Of a stretch of DNA of 64,000 bases, positions 29,475 to 38,464 are shown one piece after another. Under the pieces are notes generated by a model. The model ran no database searches and was not told the DNA's origin. It saw only the letters and a list, made by a program, of their open reading frames with translations. The translations under genes were made by a program, and so were the position numbers. The stretch is from Methylobacterium oryzae (GTDB lineage Bacteria; Pseudomonadota; Alphaproteobacteria; Rhizobiales; Beijerinckiaceae). The stretch's first letter is position 1. Every line of letters starts with the position of its first letter. Location: contig NZ_CP090349.1 in the NCBI RefSeq assembly GCF_021398735.1, forward strand, positions 5,258,501-5,322,500, given 5' to 3'.

Positions 29475-30332
29475 TCACGTGATCAGACCGCCGCCGCGCA
29501 GGGCGAGATAGACGGCCGCCAGCACGGCGACCGCGAAGAATCCGTCGAGCCGGTCCATGACGCCGCCATGGCCGGGGATGATCTTGCCCGAATCCTTGAC
29601 GCCGTAATGGCGCTTCAGTCCGGATTCGATCAGGTCGCCGGCCTGACTCAGCACCGAGGCGAGCGCGCTCACGCCCGCCACGACCGGGAGAGAGGCGGCG
29701 CTGGGCAGGGTCATCCCGGCGAGGTCGGCGACCACCGGGACCAGCGTCCCGGCGGCGACCGCGCCGACGAGGCCGCCGAGTGCGCCCGACCACGTCTTGT
29801 TGGGCGAGACCCGGGGCATCAGCTTGGGGCCGCCGATCTTCCGGCCGGCGAAGTAGGCCGCGATGTCGGTGGACCAGACCACCGCGAACATCCAGGCCGG
29901 CCCGACCAGGCCGATGGCGGGGTCGTCGCGCAGGGCCACCGGCACCGCCGCGATCGCCGCCGCGCCGAGCACGCCGAGGAAGGCGCGGAGCCGGCCCCGT
30001 CCGGTCCGCGCCACCGTGGCGCAGGCCGCGGCGCCGAGCAGCAGGACCGCGAGGCAGGCCGGCGTCGGGGCGCCGCCGCGCTGGCAGAGCAGCAGGGCGC
30101 CGAGCGTCGCCGCGCCCAGCGCGATCAGCACCTCGCGGGGCTCGGTGCGGCTCATCACCATCCACTCGGCGAAGCCGACGATGCCGGCGGCGAGCCAGAT
30201 CCCCGCGAAGGGCCAGCCGCCATAGACCAGAGCGGCCAGCACGCCGGCGCCGAGCACGAGGCCCGAGGCAACGCGCAGCCACAGCTCGCGCCGTCCCGAG
30301 GGACGCGCGGCCGGTGCGGCGGCGGAGGTCAC
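29475..30332 (-). CDS. cdsA: Phosphatidate cytidylyltransferase
   Basis: 285 residues from GTG; upstream in-frame codons overlap frr and are Arg-rich. Multiple membrane segments are present. The family signature appears near the C-terminus: SVLSQAGDLIESGLKRHYGVKDSG and then IPGHGGVMDRLDG (quoted in parts), with KNKTWSG-like SPNKTWSGALGG. It makes CDP-diacylglycerol for phospholipid synthesis. In most relatives uppS lies between frr and this gene; here only 19 bases separate them. Confidence 0.95.
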   Translation of the reverse strand: MTSAAAPAARPSGRRELWLRVASGLVLGAGVLAALVYGGWPFAGIWLAAGIVGFAEWMVMSRTEPREVLIALGAATLGALLLCQRGGAPTPACLAVLLLGAAACATVARTGRGRLRAFLGVLGAAAIAAVPVALRDDPAIGLVGPAWMFAVVWSTDIAAYFAGRKIGGPKLMPRVSPNKTWSGALGGLVGAVAAGTLVPVVADLAGMTLPSAASLPVVAGVSALASVLSQAGDLIESGLKRHYGVKDSGKIIPGHGGVMDRLDGFFAVAVLAAVYLALRGGGLIT

Positions 30333-30351
30333 GCGCGTCCTGCCCTTCGCC

Positions 30352-30915
30352 TCAGACCTGCATGATCTCCTTCTCCTTGGACGCCAGCACGCCGTCGATC
30401 TCGGCGATGTACTGGTCGGTCGCCTTCTGCACGTCGGTGGCCTGACGCTTCTCGTCATCCTCCGAGATGGCGCTGTCCTTCAGGAGCTTCTTGAGATGGT
30501 CGAGGCCGTCCCGGCGCACGTGGCGCACGGCGACGCGGGCCTCCTCGGTGTACTTGTGGGCGACCTTGACCATCTCCTTGCGGCGCTGCTCGTTCATCTC
30601 GGGGATGCGGAGCCGGATGGTCTGCCCCTCGGTCTGCGGGTTGAGGCCGAGGTCGGATTCGCGGATCGCCTTCTCGACGGCCGTGACCATGCTGCGGTCC
30701 CAGACCGAGATCGACAGGAGCCGCGGCTCCGGCACGCTGACGGTGGCGACCTGGGCCATCGGCATCATCGAGCCGTAGGCGTCGACCTGGATCGGGTCGA
30801 GGAGCGACGGCGTGGCGCGCCCGGTGCGCAGCGAGCCGAGATCCTTCGAGAGCGAGGACACAGCGCCCTGCATGCGGCGCTTGATGTCGTTGAGATCGAA
30901 TTCCGGTGTGGCCAT
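30352..30915 (-). CDS. frr: Ribosome recycling factor
   Basis: 187 residues, the normal length. The three-helix-bundle core and hinge are recognisable: [52 protein letters not shown] and [15 protein letters not shown]. With EF-G it splits the post-termination ribosome. It lies 113 bases after pyrH on the same strand. Confidence 0.98.
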   Translation of the reverse strand: MATPEFDLNDIKRRMQGAVSSLSKDLGSLRTGRATPSLLDPIQVDAYGSMMPMAQVATVSVPEPRLLSISVWDRSMVTAVEKAIRESDLGLNPQTEGQTIRLRIPEMNEQRRKEMVKVAHKYTEEARVAVRHVRRDGLDHLKKLLKDSAISEDDEKRQATDVQKATDQYIAEIDGVLASKEKEIMQV

Positions 30916-31028
30916 GAGGGTCGTCCCGAGACGTCTGACGTGGTCTTGAGCCCGGCGCGGGCAGTCGCGGCCTCAATGGACGAATTTTTTCAGGGCCGCA
31001 AACGGTCGCGGCCCGGTCGTGCCGCGCG

Positions 31029-31769
31029 TCAGGGCGCCACGAGGGTCGAGGGCGCGTCGCCCGACAGGATCGCGGCGATCGAGCTCGGCGGGTGGAGCGA
31101 GCCGACCACGATCGACAGGCGGCTCTCCCGGGCCAGCGCGAAGGCGGCGGTGTCCATCACCTTCAGGTCGCGGGCGATCGCCTCGTCGTGGGTGATGCGG
31201 TCGTAGCGCGTGGCGCTCGGATCCTTCTTCGGATCCGCCGAGTAGACGCCGTCCACCTGCGTCGCCTTGAGGACCGCGTCGCAGCGCAGCTCGGCGGCGC
31301 GCAGCACCGCGGCGGTGTCGGTGGTGAAGAACGGGTTGCCGGTGCCGCCGGCGAGGACGACGACCTGGCCCTTGTCCAGGTGGTGCAGGGCCGGCTGGCG
31401 GGCATAGGTCTCGCAGATGGTCGGCATCGAAACCGCCGACATGGTCCGCGCCTGCACGCCCGCGGCGTTGAGCGCCGTCTCGATCGCCAGCGAGTTCATC
31501 ACCGTGGCCATCATGCCGAGCGAATCCCCGGTCGCCCGGTCGATCCAGCCGGCCGCGGAGATCCGCGCCCCGCGGATCATGTTGCCGCCGCCCACCACGA
31601 TGGCGATCTCGGCGCCCGACTCGATCGTGCGGGCGATGTCCTCGGCGAGCGCCGCCAGCGTCGGCGGATGCAACCAGTAGCCGTCGGGAGCGGCGAGCGC
31701 CTCCCCCGACAGCTTCACGAGGATACGGCGAAACGGCGTCGTCTCCGGCATCTGGGCCCCCGGCTCCAT
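31029..31769 (-). CDS. pyrH: Uridylate kinase
   Basis: 246 residues; MPETTPF seven codons in is an alternative start. It shows the bacterial UMP kinase motifs: RILVKLSGEAL, IVVGGGNMIRG, DSLGMMATVMNSLA, GGTGNPFFTTDTAA and KATQVDGVYSADPKK. It phosphorylates UMP to UDP and is feedback-controlled by UTP in relatives. It is separated from tsf by a gap that holds a terminator-like hairpin and a tiny membrane peptide gene. Confidence 0.97.
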   Translation of the reverse strand: MEPGAQMPETTPFRRILVKLSGEALAAPDGYWLHPPTLAALAEDIARTIESGAEIAIVVGGGNMIRGARISAAGWIDRATGDSLGMMATVMNSLAIETALNAAGVQARTMSAVSMPTICETYARQPALHHLDKGQVVVLAGGTGNPFFTTDTAAVLRAAELRCDAVLKATQVDGVYSADPKKDPSATRYDRITHDEAIARDLKVMDTAAFALARESRLSIVVGSLHPPSSIAAILSGDAPSTLVAP

Positions 31770-31992
31770 CCCGCATCGCGTGAGCGGGGAGGCTTCTACG
31801 TCAACCGCCCGAGCGCCGTCGAGGGGCCCGGCCCGGATCCGGCGGGGATCGTGGGTACAAGGCCTGCGCCGCGCGAACGGCGCGCGGCCGTGGAGGATGT
31901 CTGCGCCGCCTTCGCGGTCCGGGTCCGGAACGGCGGGATCCCGGTCGATGCGGTGCCGGCGTGACGGCGATCCGCCGCGCCGGCGCCCGTTC

Positions 31993-32091
31993 TCAACTGC
32001 CAGCCAGGACGCCGACGGCGCCGAAGACGGTCATGGCGAGGCCGGAGGCGAACACGCCGATCATGAGGTAGGAGAAGGGCTTCAGAGGCAT
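31993..32091 (-). CDS. Very small single-helix membrane peptide
   Basis: 32 residues: a short polar head (MPLKPFS) followed by one hydrophobic, glycine-containing helix (YLMIGVFASGLAMTVFGAVG) and a tail LAGS. The ATG has an AAGG-type ribosome site 8-9 bases upstream. The balance of small and hydrophobic residues is typical of genuine membrane microproteins rather than chance frames, which in this GC-rich DNA are Arg-rich. Function unknown; it sits between tsf and pyrH on the same strand. Confidence 0.55.
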   Translation of the reverse strand: MPLKPFSYLMIGVFASGLAMTVFGAVGVLAGS

Positions 32092-32178
32092 GCCCGGACC
32101 TTAGCGCGGCGCCGCACGGCGGGGTGTGCGGCGCAACACGACCCCGCGCGGATCGATCGGGCGCCTCCGGAAACGCGA

Positions 32179-32208
32179 AGCCCCGCCCGGCGCGTGCCGG
32201 ACGGGGCT
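32179..32208 (-). terminator. Hairpin after tsf
   Basis: Inverted repeat with 13-base arms and one mismatch (AGCCCCGCCCGGC and GCCGGACGGGGCT) around a 4-base loop, 46 bases past the tsf stop. On the minus strand it is followed by TCGCGTTTCC, a weak T-rich tail. It probably ends the rpsB-tsf transcript or dampens read-through to pyrH. Confidence 0.65.
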
Positions 32209-32253
32209 GATCTCACGATGACGGCCCGGCAAACCGGGCGTTCGCGGTCGGTG

Positions 32254-33180
32254 TCAGGCGCGGCCGGCCTGCTGGGCGACCTCGGTGGCGAAGTCCGGAC
32301 CCTCTTCCTTCTCGATGCCGTCGCCCAGCGCGTAGCGGACGAAGCCCGTCAGGGTCACGGGGCCGCCGACCTTGGAGCCGGCCTCCTTGAGGACCTGGCT
32401 CACGGTCTTGGAGCCGTCGTGCACGAAGGGCTGCTCCAGGAGGGTGACCTCCTTGTAGTAGCTCTTCAGGCCGCTCTCGACGATCTTGGCCATCACGTGG
32501 TCCGGCTTGCCGGCGTTCTTCTCGCGCAGGATGTTCGACTCGCGCTCCACCGTGGCGGCGTCGACGCCCGAGGCGTCCAGCGCCACCGGGTTGGTCGCCG
32601 CGATGTGCATGGCGATCTGGCGACCCAGCGCCGAGAGCGCGTCGACGTCGCCCTCGGACTCGAGCGCCACGAGCACGCCGATCTTGCCGAGGCCCTCGGA
32701 GATCTGGTTGTGCACGTAGGAGGCGATGACGCCCTTCTTGACCTCGAGCTTGGTGACCCGGCGCAGGTTCATGTTCTCGCCGATCGTGGCGATCAGGGCC
32801 TGCAGCTTCTCCGAGACGGTCTCGGTGGCGCCCGGGAAATGGGCGGCCTGGAGGCCCTCGAGCGTGCCGTCGGTGTTGAGCGCGATCTTGGCGGCCTCGC
32901 GGGCGAAGGCCTGGAAGGCGTCGTTGCGGGCGACGAAGTCGGTCTCGGAGTTCACCTCGACCACGGCGGCGTGGCGGCCGGCGGACTCGACGGCGACGAG
33001 GCCCTCGGCGGCGACGCGGCCGGCCTTCTTGGCGGCCTTGGCGAGACCCTTCTTGCGCAGCCAGTCGACGGCGGCCTCGATGTCGCCCTGCGTCTCGTTG
33101 AGCGCGCCCTTGCAGTCCATCATGCCGGCGCCGGTCTTCTCCCGGAGCTCCTTCACCATCGCGGCGGTGATGTTGGCCAT
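32254..33180 (-). CDS. tsf: Elongation factor Ts
   Basis: 308 residues. N-terminal UBA-like part with [19 protein letters not shown], then the core with ETDFVARND and the [11 protein letters not shown] stretch. It recycles EF-Tu by exchanging GDP for GTP. It follows rpsB by 118 bases in the standard order. Confidence 0.98.
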   Translation of the reverse strand: MANITAAMVKELREKTGAGMMDCKGALNETQGDIEAAVDWLRKKGLAKAAKKAGRVAAEGLVAVESAGRHAAVVEVNSETDFVARNDAFQAFAREAAKIALNTDGTLEGLQAAHFPGATETVSEKLQALIATIGENMNLRRVTKLEVKKGVIASYVHNQISEGLGKIGVLVALESEGDVDALSALGRQIAMHIAATNPVALDASGVDAATVERESNILREKNAGKPDHVMAKIVESGLKSYYKEVTLLEQPFVHDGSKTVSQVLKEAGSKVGGPVTLTGFVRYALGDGIEKEEGPDFATEVAQQAGRA

Positions 33181-33298
33181 GGCGGTCCCTTTCGTGTGGT
33201 CTGGATGCGAGAGGCCCGGCGCGCGGGTGAGCGGCCGGGCCCGGTATGCCTGGATCCGCGACGGCCCGATGACGGTGCCGCCGCGAAGCCCCGTTGGA

Positions 33299-34366
33299 TC
33301 AGGCCGCGGCGGCGGCCTCGACGAAGCCGCGGGCCTGCGAGACCCACGAATCGCGGTCGATGCGGCCGTTGAGCTTCAGGTCGGCATCGACCTTGGCGAC
33401 GTCCTCGGGGGTCATCGCGGCGAGCTGCCAGTAGTGGTAGATGCCGGCGTCGTTGAGCTTCTGCACGATCTGCGGGCCGGCGCCGTTGAGCTTGGTCAGG
33501 TCGTCCGGCGCGCCGCGCGGGGCAGCGAGCAGCTCGAAGTGCTCGGTCGACTCGGCGAGCATCGCCACGTCGGCCGGGTCGAGGGCGTCGGACTCGACCG
33601 TGACGGCCGCGTCGTCGTTCGCCGGCAGTTCCTCGGCCATCGGCTCCTCGGAGGCGCCGATATCCATGCCCGACGAGCCCTGGGCGCGCGAGATGCCGTC
33701 GATGGCGGCCTTGGCGATCAGGTCGCAGTACAGCGCGATCGCGCGGCCGGCGTCGTCGTTGGCCGGGACGATGTAGCTGATGCCGTCCGGGTTGCAGTTG
33801 GTGTCGACGATGGCGGCGACCGGGATGCCGAGGCGGTTCGCCTCCTTGATCGCCAGCTGCTCCTTGTTGGTGTCGATCACGAACAGCAGGTCCGGCACGC
33901 CGCCCATGTCCTTGATGCCGCCGAGCGCCTTCTCGAGCTTCTCCTTCTCACGGGAGAGCATCAGGCGCTCCTTCTTGGTCAGGCCCGGGCCGCCGGTCTC
34001 CAGCGTCTCGGTGACCTTGCGCAGGCGCGAGATCGAGCCCGAGATGGTCTTCCAGTTGGTGAGCATGCCGCCCAGCCAGCGGGAGTTGACGTAGTACTGG
34101 GCCGAGCGCTTGGCCGCCTCGGCGATCGTGTCGGCCGCCTGGCGCTTGGTGCCGACGAACAGCACACGGCCGCCCTTGGCGACGGTGTCGCTCACCGCCT
34201 GGAGCGCCTGGTGCAGCGCCGGCACGGTCTGGGCGAGGTCGATGATGTGGATGTTGTTGCGGGTGCCGAAGATGTACGGCTGCATCTTCGGGTTCCAGCG
34301 GTGGGACTGGTGACCGAAATGGGCGCCCGCCTCGAGGAGCTGACGCATAGAGAAATCGACGGCCAT
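33299..34366 (-). CDS. rpsB: Ribosomal protein S2 with long C-terminal helix-hairpin-helix extension
   Basis: 355 residues against about 240 in E. coli. Residues 1-230 are standard S2 ([58 protein letters not shown]). Residues about 235-280 are an acidic Ala/Glu/Asp linker. The last 70 residues ([20 protein letters not shown], then [20 protein letters not shown]) form a helix-hairpin-helix domain. Similar extended S2 proteins occur in other Rhizobiales, so this is a lineage trait. S2 binds the small subunit near S1. Confidence 0.96.
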   Translation of the reverse strand: MAVDFSMRQLLEAGAHFGHQSHRWNPKMQPYIFGTRNNIHIIDLAQTVPALHQALQAVSDTVAKGGRVLFVGTKRQAADTIAEAAKRSAQYYVNSRWLGGMLTNWKTISGSISRLRKVTETLETGGPGLTKKERLMLSREKEKLEKALGGIKDMGGVPDLLFVIDTNKEQLAIKEANRLGIPVAAIVDTNCNPDGISYIVPANDDAGRAIALYCDLIAKAAIDGISRAQGSSGMDIGASEEPMAEELPANDDAAVTVESDALDPADVAMLAESTEHFELLAAPRGAPDDLTKLNGAGPQIVQKLNDAGIYHYWQLAAMTPEDVAKVDADLKLNGRIDRDSWVSQARGFVEAAAAA

Positions 34367-34605
34367 GGCTCTTGTGCTCTCCGGTTATATCCGCCGCGGA
34401 GGGATGCGGTCGGCCGAGAGTTCGGACGACCACCGGAAACGCCTCATTCAGGCATGAGGCCGGCTCCGCGTGTGGGATGGGCGGGCGCTTAGCAGAGGGC
34501 GGGTCCGAAGGCAAGAAGCGCCGGGGCGGCGCGGGCCAGCCCTCAATCACAGCCTGCGTTCAGACCGCTTGCAACACGCGGGCTCGCCTCGCGAGAGTTC
34601 GGACC

Positions 34606-34864
34606 ATGGCGGCGGTCGCCTTCGACACCCTGAAATTCGCCCGGGTCCTCCGGGAGAAGGCCAAGCTCTCCCCGGAACAGGCGGAGGGCCATGGCCGATG
34701 CCATGGCGGAAGCGTTGCAGGGCGATCTCGTCACGAAGGCGGATCTGCGCGCCGAGCTGGCGGATACGCGGTCCGAAATCGTGCGCTGGGTGGCGGGCCT
34801 GATCGGCCTCCAGACACTCGCTGTGATCGGCGCGGTCGTCGCCCTCGCCCGGGCGCCGCACTGA
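34606..34864 (+). pseudogene. Frameshifted DUF1640/CCDC90-like coiled-coil membrane protein
   Basis: Two frames together make one recognisable protein. Frame A (from 34606) reads AFDTLKFARVLREKAKLSPEQAEG; then the frame changes at about 34688-34691, and frame B (ATG 34691 to stop 34864) reads MADAMAEALQGDLVTKADL, on through RSEIVRWVAGLIG to a C-terminal membrane helix. The family has exactly this order: DTLKFAR head, EQAEA helix, KADL coiled coil, membrane helix. One extra base (probably a C in GGGCC) breaks it. An SD-like GGAGG lies just before the frame B ATG, so the second half might still be made. Confidence 0.75.
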
Positions 34865-34881
34865 CAGGCCCGCAGCCCGGA

Positions 34882-35622
34882 TCACCCGCCCGCGAACACC
34901 GCCGCCACGTCGTCGGCCGTCATCACCCGGTACGCCCCCGCCGGCAGGTCCGCCGGCAGAGCGAGACCGCCGACCCGGTCCCGGTGCAGCGCCGCGACGT
35001 GGTTGCCGACGGCGGCGAACATCCGGCGGACCTGGTGGTAGCGGCCCTCCGTCAGCGTCACCGCGCAGCGCGTGGCATCCTCGACGTCGAGCCGCACCGG
35101 CAGGAGCGGCCGCTCCTCGCCCTCCAGCACGAGCGTCCCTGCGGCGAACACCTCCGCCTCGCGGCCGGTCAGCGGCCGGTCGAGGGTCACGCGGTAGCGC
35201 TTCGCCACCTGGGCCTTCGGGCTGATGATCCGGTGCAGGAGCGCCCCGTCGTCGGTCAGCAGCAGCAGGCCCGAGGTCTCCTTGTCGAGGCGCCCGACCG
35301 TGGAGAGGGGCGGGTCGCGGCGGCGCCAGCGCTCGGGGAGCAGCCCGTAGACCAGCGGGCCCGCCTCCTTGTGCGAGCAGGTGACGCCCAGCGGCTTGTG
35401 CAGCATCAGGCACAGGCCGGGGAGCGGGTCCAGGGCCTCGCCGTCGATCGTGAGGCGCTCCGGCAGGTCCGGCGCGAGGGCGATCCGGTCGCCGGCCTCC
35501 GCGAGCTCCGCGCCGTCGAGGCGGATCGCGCCGGCGCGGGCGAGCGCCTGGATCTCGCGGCGCGAGCCGTAGCCGAGATTGGCGAGGAGCTTGTCCAGGC
35601 GGACGGATCTCGCCGCGCTCAT
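34882..35622 (-). CDS. rsuA: 16S/23S rRNA pseudouridine synthase, RsuA family
   Basis: 246 residues. An S4 RNA-binding domain (RLDKLLANLGYGSRREI, about 8-60) precedes the catalytic domain, which has the catalytic Asp in GRLDKETSGLLLLT, LHRIISPKAQVAKRY and EGRYHQVRRMFAAVGN. It isomerises a uridine in rRNA; RsuA (16S) is the closest fit but the RluB/E/F group cannot be excluded. It lies 13 bases after the methyltransferase gene. Confidence 0.88.
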   Translation of the reverse strand: MSAARSVRLDKLLANLGYGSRREIQALARAGAIRLDGAELAEAGDRIALAPDLPERLTIDGEALDPLPGLCLMLHKPLGVTCSHKEAGPLVYGLLPERWRRRDPPLSTVGRLDKETSGLLLLTDDGALLHRIISPKAQVAKRYRVTLDRPLTGREAEVFAAGTLVLEGEERPLLPVRLDVEDATRCAVTLTEGRYHQVRRMFAAVGNHVAALHRDRVGGLALPADLPAGAYRVMTADDVAAVFAGG

Positions 35623-35635
35623 GGAAGCGGCGCGC

Positions 35636-36541
35636 TCACCGGCGGGCCTCGTAGACCCGGTAGCCGTTCGCCTGGACGGCCACCGCGACGTGCCGGAACG
35701 CCTCGCGCAGGCTCGCCTCGTAGGGCAGGTGCGCGTTGGCCACGAGCCACAGCGCCCCCCCGGGGCGCAGGGCCTCGGCGGCCCGCGCGATGAACGCCCG
35801 GCCGAGGGCCTGATCCTCGCTCCCGCCCTCGTGGAACGGCGGGTTCGTGACGACGAAATCGAGGTGATCCGGCACGGCGCCGGACGCCCGGATATCCGCC
35901 CAGAGGATCGTCGCCCGCGGGTCGGCGACGTTGCGGCGCGCCATCTCGACGGCGCGCCGGTCGATCTCCAGCAGGGTCAGGGCGGTCACGGCCTCGGAGC
36001 CCAGGACGGCCCGCGAGAGGACCCCGAGCCCGCAGCCGAAATCGGCGCCGCGGCCCTTGAGGGCCGGGAGGTTCGCGAGCAGCAGCGCCGTGCCCGGATC
36101 GAGCCGGTCCCACGAGAAGATGCCGGGCTGCGTGCACAGAGCGAGGTTGTCGACGTGGCGCGGGCCGCCCTCGTCGATCGCCTCGGCGAGGCCGGCCGGC
36201 GCCGTTGGCCGCTCCGCCGTGCAGATCCGGTGGTGCCGGCGCGGCTGGTCCGCGGCCGCGCAGCCGAAGGTCGTCAGCTCCTTGGCGAGGCGTGTGCCGC
36301 CGCGATCCTTGGGCGCCAGGGCGACCATGCGGCCGCCCGGCCCGAGGGCGCGCAGCACCTGGGCCAGCACGTAGCGCCGCTCGACCGTTCCGGGCGGCGC
36401 CAGCACGGTGGCCGAGTCGAGGCTGTTCTCGGACAGATCCTCGAGCCGCGCAGCGCCGGGGATCAATGGGGAGAGCTGGACGGCGTCGCCCGGGACCTCG
36501 GCGAGGTCCACCGGCGGCAGGCCGTAGACGGCGTGGCGCAT
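35636..36541 (-). CDS. rsmC: RsmC-like class I SAM-dependent methyltransferase
   Basis: 301 residues. The N-terminal half is a diverged methyltransferase-like domain (AQVLRALGPGGRMVALAPKDRGG); the C-terminal half has the SAM site ADFGCGLGVLSRAVLG and the NPPFHEGG active-site motif typical of enzymes that methylate exocyclic amines of guanine in RNA. RsmC methylates G1207 of 16S rRNA. The neighbour is an rRNA pseudouridine synthase, which supports an rRNA role. The gene name is by resemblance. Confidence 0.8.
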   Translation of the reverse strand: MRHAVYGLPPVDLAEVPGDAVQLSPLIPGAARLEDLSENSLDSATVLAPPGTVERRYVLAQVLRALGPGGRMVALAPKDRGGTRLAKELTTFGCAAADQPRRHHRICTAERPTAPAGLAEAIDEGGPRHVDNLALCTQPGIFSWDRLDPGTALLLANLPALKGRGADFGCGLGVLSRAVLGSEAVTALTLLEIDRRAVEMARRNVADPRATILWADIRASGAVPDHLDFVVTNPPFHEGGSEDQALGRAFIARAAEALRPGGALWLVANAHLPYEASLREAFRHVAVAVQANGYRVYEARR

Positions 36542-36689
36542 AGACGATTCGGGATTTGGAGTGCCGAAACCGGAACGCGAATCCGCGGCGGAGCGGGGTA
36601 AACCCGCGCCCGACTCGATTCATCCGGGGGAACACCGCGTTTATACCGGAACCGGCCGCGAAGCCCAGCCTCCCGCGCGGCCCGGCGCG

Positions 36690-37688
36690 TCAGCCCCGCG
36701 GAAATTCCAGGCCCATCTCGCGGTAGCGGGCCGGGTCGTCGGCCCAGTTCTCCCGCACCTTCACGTGCAGGAACAGGTGGACCTTGGCGTCGGCCGCCTC
36801 GGCGATCTCGATCCGGGCCGCCTGCCCGATCGACCGGATGGTCTGGCCGCCCTTGCCGAGCACGATCGAGCGCTGGCTCTCCCGCTCGACGAAGATCGTC
36901 TGCTCGATCCGCACCGAGCCGTCGGGCCGGATCTGCCACTGGTCGGTCTCCACCGTGGAGCGGTAGGGCAGCTCCTCGTGCAGCCGGTCGTAGATCTTCT
37001 CCCGGGTGATCTCGGCGGCGAGCATGCGCAGGGGCGCGTCCGAGACCTGATCCTCCGGATACAGCCACGGGCCCGCCGGCATGCGGGCGGCCAGCGCCCG
37101 GCGCAGGTCGGCGACGCCGTCGCCGTTGAGCGCCGAGATCATGAAGGTCTCGGCGAAGGGCGCGGCGGCGTTGAGCTTGGCGGCGAGATCGAGCAGCCGT
37201 TCGCGCGGGATCAGATCGATCTTGTTGAGGATCAGCAGTTTCTCGCGCTTCACCTCGCCGAGCCGGCCGAGCACCGCCTCGACTTCCGCGTCGACACCCT
37301 TGCGCGCGTCGACCAGCAGGCAGACGGCGTCGGCGTCGGCGGCGCCGCTCCAGGCCGAGTGGACCATCGCGCGGTCGAGGCGGCGCTTGGGCGCGAAGAT
37401 GCCGGGGGTGTCGACCAGCACGACCTGGGCCGAGCCCTCGATGAGGATGCCCCGCACCAGGGCCCGGGTCGTCTGCACCTTGCGGGAGACGATCGAGACC
37501 TTGGTGCCGACGAGGTTGTTGAGCAGGGTCGACTTGCCGGCATTCGGCACGCCGATCAGCGCGACGAAGCCGGCCCGGGCGTCGGCGGGCGTGCCGGGAA
37601 GGGTGGACGGGTCGCGCGCGGGGTCCCGGGCCGGCGCGATGCCGGGCCCGTCCTGCGCGTCGTGATCGTCCTGCTCGTGCGCGCTCAT
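36690..37688 (-). CDS. era: GTPase Era
   Basis: 332 residues, including a disordered acidic N-terminal tail of about 38 residues not found in E. coli Era. G1 GVPNAGKST, G3 DTPGIF, G4 NKID and a C-terminal KH domain with VLGKGGQTIRSIG. It binds 16S rRNA in 30S assembly. Its ATG overlaps the rnc stop (ATGA), the classical rnc-era arrangement. Confidence 0.97.
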   Translation of the reverse strand: MSAHEQDDHDAQDGPGIAPARDPARDPSTLPGTPADARAGFVALIGVPNAGKSTLLNNLVGTKVSIVSRKVQTTRALVRGILIEGSAQVVLVDTPGIFAPKRRLDRAMVHSAWSGAADADAVCLLVDARKGVDAEVEAVLGRLGEVKREKLLILNKIDLIPRERLLDLAAKLNAAAPFAETFMISALNGDGVADLRRALAARMPAGPWLYPEDQVSDAPLRMLAAEITREKIYDRLHEELPYRSTVETDQWQIRPDGSVRIEQTIFVERESQRSIVLGKGGQTIRSIGQAARIEIAEAADAKVHLFLHVKVRENWADDPARYREMGLEFPRG

Positions 37689-38464
37689 GCTGTCTCCGTC
37701 GGTTCCGCGTCCGCGGAGGCCCCGATTCCCTCCCGCTCCATCAGCGCCCGCGCGGCGGCCTGCTCGGCGATCCGCTTCGACGTGCCGTCGCCGAGACCGG
37801 GCTCCAGGCCCTCGACCTGCACGGCGATGCGGAACCGGGGCGCGTGGTCGGGACCGGTGCGCTCCACCACCTCATAGGTGGGGATCGGCAGGCTGCGGCC
37901 CATGGCCCATTCCTGCAGGGCGGATTTGGCGTCGCGGCCCCGCGCCGCCGCGGTCGGCTCGCCGGGATGGAAATGCGCCTCGACCACCGCCCGGGCGGCG
38001 TCGAACCCGGCATCGAGGTAGATCGCACCCAGGATCGCCTCGCAGACGTCGGCCAGGATCGTCTGGTTGCGCCGGCCGCCGCCCATGACCTCGCCCTGGC
38101 CGAGGATCAGGTGCGGGCCGACCTCCCAGGAGGCGGCCACGGCCGCGCAGGTCTCGCGCCGGACCAGGGCGGCAAGGCGCCGGGAGAGGTCGCCCTCGTC
38201 AGCCTCCGGGAAGGCGCCGTAGAGGCGGTCGGCGACCGCGAGCCCGAGCACGCGGTCGCCGAGGAATTCCAGGCGCTGGTAGCTGCCGCCCCGGCCGCTC
38301 GCCTTGCTGGTGTGGGTCAGCGCGCGGGTGAGCAGGTCCTGATCGCCGAAGCTGTGGCCGATCCGCTCTTCGAGCGCGGTCAGCGGCGGGCGCGGCTTGT
38401 GGGCCCGCCGGGATCGGGCGTTGGCCCGGGGCTGCGCGGCGTCGTCCAAGTCCGGGCCGGTCAA
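37685..38464 (-). CDS. rnc: Ribonuclease III
   Basis: 259 residues from a TTG codon that overlaps the lepB stop (TTGA). RNase III signature RLEFLGDRVLGLAVAD, second acidic site in ADVCEAILGAIYLDAG, then a double-stranded RNA-binding domain (about 180-245: KSALQEWAMGRSLP and GTSKRIAEQAAARAL). It processes rRNA and structured mRNA. No better ATG or GTG is present near, so TTG is the probable start, pointing to translation coupled to lepB. Confidence 0.94.
   Translation of the reverse strand: MTGPDLDDAAQPRANARSRRAHKPRPPLTALEERIGHSFGDQDLLTRALTHTSKASGRGGSYQRLEFLGDRVLGLAVADRLYGAFPEADEGDLSRRLAALVRRETCAAVAASWEVGPHLILGQGEVMGGGRRNQTILADVCEAILGAIYLDAGFDAARAVVEAHFHPGEPTAAARGRDAKSALQEWAMGRSLPIPTYEVVERTGPDHAPRFRIAVQVEGLEPGLGDGTSKRIAEQAAARALMEREGIGASADAEPTETA

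Larger units (their letters stand above)
31770..32253. other. Gap between tsf and pyrH
   Basis: 484 bases. It contains a 32-residue membrane peptide gene on the minus strand (31993-32091) and a hairpin just after tsf (32179-32208), both listed separately. The remaining part before pyrH (31770-31990) shows nothing I can support; it is expected to hold the pyrH promoter. Confidence 0.6.

Noticed and set aside
30961..31010. Hairpin with AAAAAA/TTTTTT between pyrH and frr as a terminator
   Set aside because: On the minus strand the stem is followed by A, not T; on the plus strand the T-run comes before the stem. Neither fits termination.
33299..33540. S2 extension as the result of a frameshift fusing a downstream gene
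   Set aside because: The extension is in a single clean frame with ordinary codon use, has a compact domain, and extended S2 proteins are known in Rhizobiales.
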